Of a stretch of 64,000 nucleotides of DNA, positions 58,834 to 64,000 are shown piece after piece. The notes below the pieces were generated by a model, which was not told the origin of the DNA, did not search any database, and saw only the letters and a list, made by a program, of their open reading frames with translations. This DNA is from Terebella lapidaria (lineage: Eukaryota; Annelida; Polychaeta; Terebellida; Terebellidae): NCBI GenBank assembly GCA_949152475.1, contig OX424561.1:29010481-29074480 (forward strand). Reading direction: 5' to 3'. Both the position numbers and the translations under genes were made by a program. The first letter of the stretch is position 1. Every line of letters begins with the position of its first letter.

Positions 58834-59581
58834 GATATTCCGAGGAAATTGATCGATATACTACGCCGTCATATATATTATAGACTGTATCAGTATTTGA
58901 AATCATTTTATATTCAAATAACATATATACATCATTCACTGTATCTCACCGCACACACCGTGCCATGACGAAACAGAGCTACACGCATAGCTCAACTGCC
59001 CAAAAATATATCAATTACATCGTACGTATACAGATTTGTAAATACTAGCAATTGTAAAAACACATAAAACCAGAAAAAAAACTTTTCTTTCCATCTACGT
59101 ATAAACTGTGAATATCAAAATATTTACGTGAGCAAAATCTATGTGTACCAGATCATGAAAAATAAGAATAAACGTTCGGTATTGCTTATTGAAGTAATAA
59201 CACACATACATCTGATACAGAATTCACTGAAATCACACTGGCCATTAGTATACATCAATAAATGCGTCACAGTACATCAATGTTCAGAATTTCATACAGC
59301 AAGATCCTTCTAGCTGGAATGAGAGATCAGAACATGTATAAAATTACACACTCACACAATCAAATTTGTGACCATACACAGCTAACTACTAGTATACCAT
59401 TGTAATTACAAAAAGAAACTGTATATTATAGAGTGATATGCGATCATGGATATTTCTCTACGTTGTACATTCTGAAGCTCTTTCATGCTTGAAATTGCGT
59501 CACACAATATTGTTTTAGTCGTAGTTGACCGGCTAGGCTACATGTACCACACGTACATGTAATCCACGATTCCCAGCCACC
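58834..59581. other. 3' flank of PHYHIP-like B, duplicate of the A flank
   Basis: Resembles 50740-51640 in order and wording (TATCTCACCGCACACACCGT in both, CACATGTACGT-type words near the stop). No separate gene seen. Confidence 0.6.
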
Positions 59582-61373
59582 CTAGCGCCATGTACGCATA
59601 CCCAGACAGCAGTCGGAACAGTCGTCGTTCTTCTTGAGCCCTACGCTGCCTCCGCTAGGGCGACCGAACGAACGGACAGTGGTCAGTGGCTCTTCCAGCT
59701 TCAAGTCGACGTCCTGTGTGAAGAACAGCTCTAGCCAATAGGACGGGCGCGAGCCGTACGGAGACACCAGGTAACACGTGGTCTCCTTGACGACGCGCAT
59801 CCGCGGTTGTGCACTGATGTCTGAGGTTGACCCGGAGTTTGGAGGTGTTGGGTCCCCTGAAGGTGGTGAGGAATTTTCTTCTGAGTCCTCGGTGTTTCCG
59901 TTGGAATCGAGAGATCCACTTTCGTCGTGATCCTGGAATGGATCGATTCGGGGTTTCTTTGCTGGTGGCTTTTCATCTCCGTCCGAAATTTCGTCCTCCA
60001 GATCTCGCTTCGAAGTGGACCCATTCTCAGCTTCTGTGCTTTGTTCACCTTGCCTCTTGTTTTCAGCTTTCTCCAACACTTCTTTGCCTTCAGTTCTCCA
60101 ACAGCTTCCCCATCACTTGCCGTGGTGCTACCATCTTCATCAGCAACCTCTTCCGACTCCGTGGAGCACTCGCTCTCGGGCTCACTGTCATTGGAAGCTT
60201 CGGCCACCAACTCGACGACATCTCTCGTTGTCCAGTAGAAGAATGGGTTGTCACTTAAATTCAACCTGATCAAGTGCTCCTGGCAGAAGTCATCCGCTTC
60301 AGAACCCGGACTTGTCATCACAATCTGCACATAGTGTGGACTCCTCTTTTCACTGACGCAGTAAAAGTCTGAGAAGTATAAGTTCGGCGCTCGTTCTACC
60401 ATCTTGCTAGCCAAGATCTTGAAGCAGGTGTCGCCGAAGGGAGACTTCCAATGTAGGCAGTTGGATGCACTCGGGGTGAAGAAAAGACCCAAGAGGCGTC
60501 CGTTGATAGGGTTCTTGGGGTCGCCGCGGTTGTCCTTCATGTACATCTTCATGATATTGTCATGGTTTCTCTCGATGTCTATGAAGTAGGCCTGACGCTT
60601 CTCGCGACAGAACCACTTGCATTCGATGGGAGAGCATCCCACTTTCTTCACGAATGTTCTGGCCTTTTCCAGCAAATTGTTGAGTTCATCCAAGTCATAT
60701 CGTTGATCTAGCAAGAAAATAACATTGCTTACGATTAACTAGCACTGCACATACATTAGGCCTATTATCTATGGCCTAGTTCAATATATGACTGTACCGG
60801 CCCATGGGCTTATAAACGGAATAAAATTTTGTCATGCGTGCATTTAATATCACAGTGAATATATGTTATATTCTATCTTTATGGAACTATAGAATAAAAT
60901 GTTTGTATAAATATAGTTATTACGCATATAAGAAGTGCTTCCTGTCTAATCCATTGTAAATTCAAGCGTACAAAATGAAAATCGTAAAATAAGCATTCCC
61001 CAAATATAAGCCCATGGGTCTATATATGGAGTTAAATTCCATTCTACACAACCCTTTTTCCCCAATTATAAGCCTAGAGCTTAAATACGGGGATATCCGG
61101 TAGTATCTCGTTCATATGTATTGTTCATGTCGCAAATTCGTAATCCATGTTGTTCTCAATACTCGATACTTTTCTGTGAGATAATATGTGTTCGGTAACC
61201 GGATGTTGATTCGGGGAAATAAATTATGTTAATGAACCAAACATTTGTGGATACTGAAAATGTGTACAATTAAACAATAATACAGACAATTAGAATCAGA
61301 ACATTTGCAAGATATAACAATGATATTAGTAACGCTTACCGTCTGGCAAAGGCGGTCCTGCTCTTGGTCGCAT
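59582..61373 (-). pseudogene. PHYHIP-like B (two exons, reading frame disturbed in the acidic region)
   Basis: Exon 1 61340-61373 (MRPRAGPPLPD) joins exon 2 starting at 60707 (acceptor CTAG) in phase 1. The conserved core reads through: WFCREKRQAYF, YMKDNRGDPKNPINGRLLGL, YFSDFYCV, HYVQIVMTSPGSEADDFC, NPFFYWTTRDVVELV. After the acidic segment (ASDGEAVGELK, near 60100) the frame that matches gene A shifts. The A-like C-terminus (KPPAKKPRID, ELFFTQDVDL, CSDCCLG) lies in another frame, 59582 to about 60095. About 80 residues present in A are missing at that point. Either a recent frameshifted copy, a protein with a different C-terminus, or a sequence error. Intron is 632 bp and lacks the large repeat present in gene A. 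Confidence 0.75.
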
Positions 61374-63429
61374 TCTGTGTGATATGCGATATGATACGAG
61401 TATTTCCTCCACTGAAATCGTATTTAAAACGAGACAAATGTCTCCGCGGTGCTGGTCTTCACAATACACGAATGTCTCAGAAGTTGATTTTATCGGGAAT
61501 TACGTTAGTTTCGGATTCGATGGTCAGCAATCTCCTTTGGTTGATGGAGTCATTGCGTGAATGGCATTTTGCCAGGTATTGGTATAATTCTACATATACA
61601 GTACAATAACTATATTCACATGGGCCTACATGTGAATATTAACCGTCTAGATCTACATGTATCCTACACTATGTGCTCATGAAAGTAGTAGTAGTAATTT
61701 ATCCTCACATCATAACACATAAAGTTTCAACACAAGGACCAATATAAAATATTTGTACATGAAAACATTGTGGTGGGCGAAGGGGCAGTATAGTCAATCC
61801 TAACTGCCCCCGAGATATATAGCAATAATAACTAATAGCAATTTAGACAAAATAATAAAAAATAAAAAGAAGAAATACTTAATTAAAAACAAAATAAGAC
61901 AAAGAAATACCAACACCGAAACTAGCGAACACGCTTAACCAAATAGCATTGATCCACCCACCACCCACACACCTTGGAATAATCGGCTTCTGAAAAAAAA
62001 ATCGACTGAGAAAAAAGAGAGCTATTTATCAAAGACTGAACTTTACATGCATTTTGAAAAAAAATAATGTATTCTCAATAATATGCTATGTAAAAAAAAG
62101 TAGAGACCTATGATTTGAAGGGAGTGGAATATTGATGTTATTGAATGTGTGTATCGTGTATCACAGACTATACTCGGATTTTTCTAACTCGTTTACACTG
62201 TTTTTCGCTAATATTTTCGTGATGCTAAACGCTATCGTTCTATAACTTGGCATACTTCATCTGGGAGTCAAACGGCAATTTTCTACCAAATTTCAGACAG
62301 CTATCGCGAAAATTGACAAAGTTGGCAATCTACCTCATTGTTAAATTTCAGCCCAAAACGGGATCTCGAGAATCTGAGCATATTCGAGGAATTGGTCCTG
62401 TTTACATCCATCAGGATTCAAAATATTCTTGTAGCTTTGAACCAGAAGATACACTGGGGTGTATTCTACACAAACATATTGATTTTGAAACATTGCTCCG
62501 CTACAAAACCGAGCAAATACACAAAATTGTGTGCGGGCCCAGAAATTAAATAATATGGCTAAATTTAACATTGGGGTAGATTGCCAACTTTTTCAATTTT
62601 CACGATAGCTGTCTGAAATTTGGTAGAAAATCGCCGTTTGACTTCCAGATGAAGTATGCCTAGTTATAGAACGATAGCATTTAGCATCACAAAAATATTA
62701 GCGAAAAACAGTGTAAACGAGTTAGAAAAATCCGAGTAATTATAAAAGCCCAGTCACACGGTGGTGTACGTACAACGTACGACCGGGAACCGAAATAACC
62801 CCGAGCATCCGCATCAACTGTACGTACGGGGCTTGGGATGAGAGGTGAATGTGCGTGTGTGAGTGAATGTGAATGTTTCGAATATTCAATCCTTTTTTTT
62901 TTTTTCACAACGTATGTCAACTTTCTTTTGTATTGAATGAACTAATTGCTGGATAATAACATAAGAATAACAAAGATTTAAAAACTAAGACATCCACTGT
63001 CAAAGTGTATGGTCTGGAAATGATTCACACTCAATACCCAATTTTAGTAATAATATGACTCATCAAATTACCATTATTCACGATCAATATTATTCATGTC
63101 ATGTGTCCATCGATAAGTGGGCATGCCAGTCCCACAGTAATCATTACAAATAGCTACAAAAATCAATAGATCGAACGTAACCACCGGAGTATTATGTCAG
63201 CAGTGGGTTTGGCAATTTGCCAATCAATTTCAAAATCCCATGTTTCGGTGTCAGTTTTTCTCAACAACTTCACTATATAGATAAGCCCAAACTGGATAGC
63301 ACTCACAGTAATCGCGAAGACTTCGAAGAGTGTAGCTCATTCTCAACACATTTTGCCCTCGAGTTGGCGAAATTGCTTCGATTTGGATTTTTTTCAACAA
63401 ACTAGAGCTCGGACACATTTCAAGACAAA
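61374..63429. promoter_or_regulatory. Shared 5' region of the head-to-head pair B/D, with insertions
   Basis: 2056 bp between start codons. The proximal parts (61374-61600 and about 63150-63429) align with 55909-56130 and 56640-56896. The middle is enlarged by AT-rich sequence (61680-62150) and by the MITE at 62173-62736. The conserved proximal blocks are the best candidates for promoter elements of both genes. Confidence 0.5.
62173..62736 (+). mobile_element. TA-flanked MITE, 564 bp
   Basis: TA at 62171-62172 and 62737-62738; ends CTCGGATTTTTCTAACTCGT and its complement. Inverted repeats extend over about 170 bp on each side (CTATCGTTCTATAACTTGGC / CTAGTTATAGAACGATAGC). Related copies: 7657-8155 and a fragment at 49709-49770. 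Probably Tc1/mariner type; non-coding. Confidence 0.85.
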
Positions 63430-64000
63430 ATGGCGAGGGCTGATTCCCCACTGCCAGATTGTGAGTATATTTGAAAATTTGTCCCAATAAAAATCTGCAC
63501 CTTTTAAAAACAAAAATCTCAATCAAACACTTCACTTTTTTTGTAAATATTCAGTTCTAATAAAACATTTTACCCCCAGAGGAAAAACAAAACGTGACGA
63601 GTTAATACTAGTAGTATTCGATCAATGTGTTTCGAAATATTCAGTTCTAATGAACCATCGATCCCCCGTTAAAAAATGTGACGAGTTAATACTATAGTTG
63701 TATTTTTTCAATGTGTTTCGTCATCAATTTTCAGTTGTTTTCTTGATTAATATTTCATTGCAGATGAGCGATACTCGAAACAAGATCTACAAAGGCTGCT
63801 AGAAAAAGCTCGGTCATATGTAGGCCTACAGTCAAGAAGTTCTTTGAAGTACGTTGAAATAGATTGGTTCTGTCGTGAGAAAAGCGAGGAATATTTCGAT
63901 GAAATAAAAGATGAAAAAGGCAATATAATGAATAAATACCTCAAAGACAATCACGGCGATCCTCGAAATCCCATCAACGGTCGGCTCCATGGGTTATTCT
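63430..64000 (+). CDS. PHYHIP-like D, first two exons (runs off the window)
   Basis: Exon 1 63430-63460 (MARADSPLPD, donor gtgagt) joins exon 2 from 63764 (acceptor TTGCAG) in phase 1. Exon 2 reads YERYSKQDLQRLLEKARSYV, WFCREKSEEYF and YLKDNHGDPRNPINGRLHGL before the window ends. Same family, exon layout and phase as A and B, but diverged, and the plus-strand partner of gene B. No break in the visible part. Confidence 0.85.

Noticed and set aside
61680-61960. A LINE 3' end in antisense
   Set aside because: The wording is suggestive (A-rich, short tandem TAG) but there is no protein remnant or target duplication to support it.
1-64000. tRNA, rRNA or snRNA genes
   Set aside because: I looked for T-loop words (GGTTCGAATCC type) and other conserved blocks and found none with a supporting cloverleaf; a covariance-model scan would be decisive.

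Overview
The window looks like nuclear DNA of a marine invertebrate animal. The evidence is AT-rich sequence, small exons with GT-AG (and one GC-AG) introns in consistent phase, dense interspersed repeats, long G/C homopolymers and frequent 'tacatgta'/'taggccta' words. Host-like protein families (PHYHIP-like, beta-4-galactosyltransferase-like, PAN/apple-like) are metazoan. I cannot fix the phylum; a mollusc-like lophotrochozoan or an invertebrate deuterostome would fit.

Layout. 1-2395 (minus): 5' part of a six-exon gene with an AT-hook and a transposase-family-like N-terminal region. 9512-18143 (plus): a five-exon gene for a ParB-like protein of about 585 residues. Its second intron holds an inverted array of palindromes (11895-12701). 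Its fourth exon is split by a 2377-bp DNA transposon (15132-17508) with a 5-bp target duplication, 70-bp inverted ends and a set of subterminal motif copies placed at matched distances from both ends. 21276-22140: a 68-bp satellite with a five-unit higher-order pattern. 25196-31679: a broken BEL/Pao LTR element with 5-bp target duplication, sitting inside an older interspersed repeat. 34139-34481: two exons of a beta-4-galactosyltransferase-like gene. 37269-39435: a PAN/apple-like gene end. 40027-48772: a 5'-truncated Tx1/L1-like LINE with an 11-bp target duplication, interrupted by a young, whole-looking DIRS-type tyrosine-recombinase retroelement (40537-47101). 49005-49700: a 13-bp minisatellite. 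51641-64000: a cluster of four PHYHIP-like genes in two head-to-head pairs produced by segmental duplication (A minus / C plus broken; B minus, frame-disturbed / D plus, leaving the window).

One interspersed repeat family recurs throughout (4799, 18163, 24960/31685, 34560, 53286, 57514). It has a hairpin near each end and, in long copies, a tandem core of about 134 bp. Each core unit carries nuclear-receptor-like half-sites, including perfect AGGTCA direct repeats spaced by one base.

The strongest candidates for something new are (i) the 15132-17508 transposon with its phased array of ten motif copies, caught inside an exon of (ii) an animal ParB-like gene, and (iii) the PHYHIP-like head-to-head pairs with a large acidic, NLS-bearing insertion in the protein. 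Gene models were spliced by eye from phase and splice consensus; no database or transcript was consulted.
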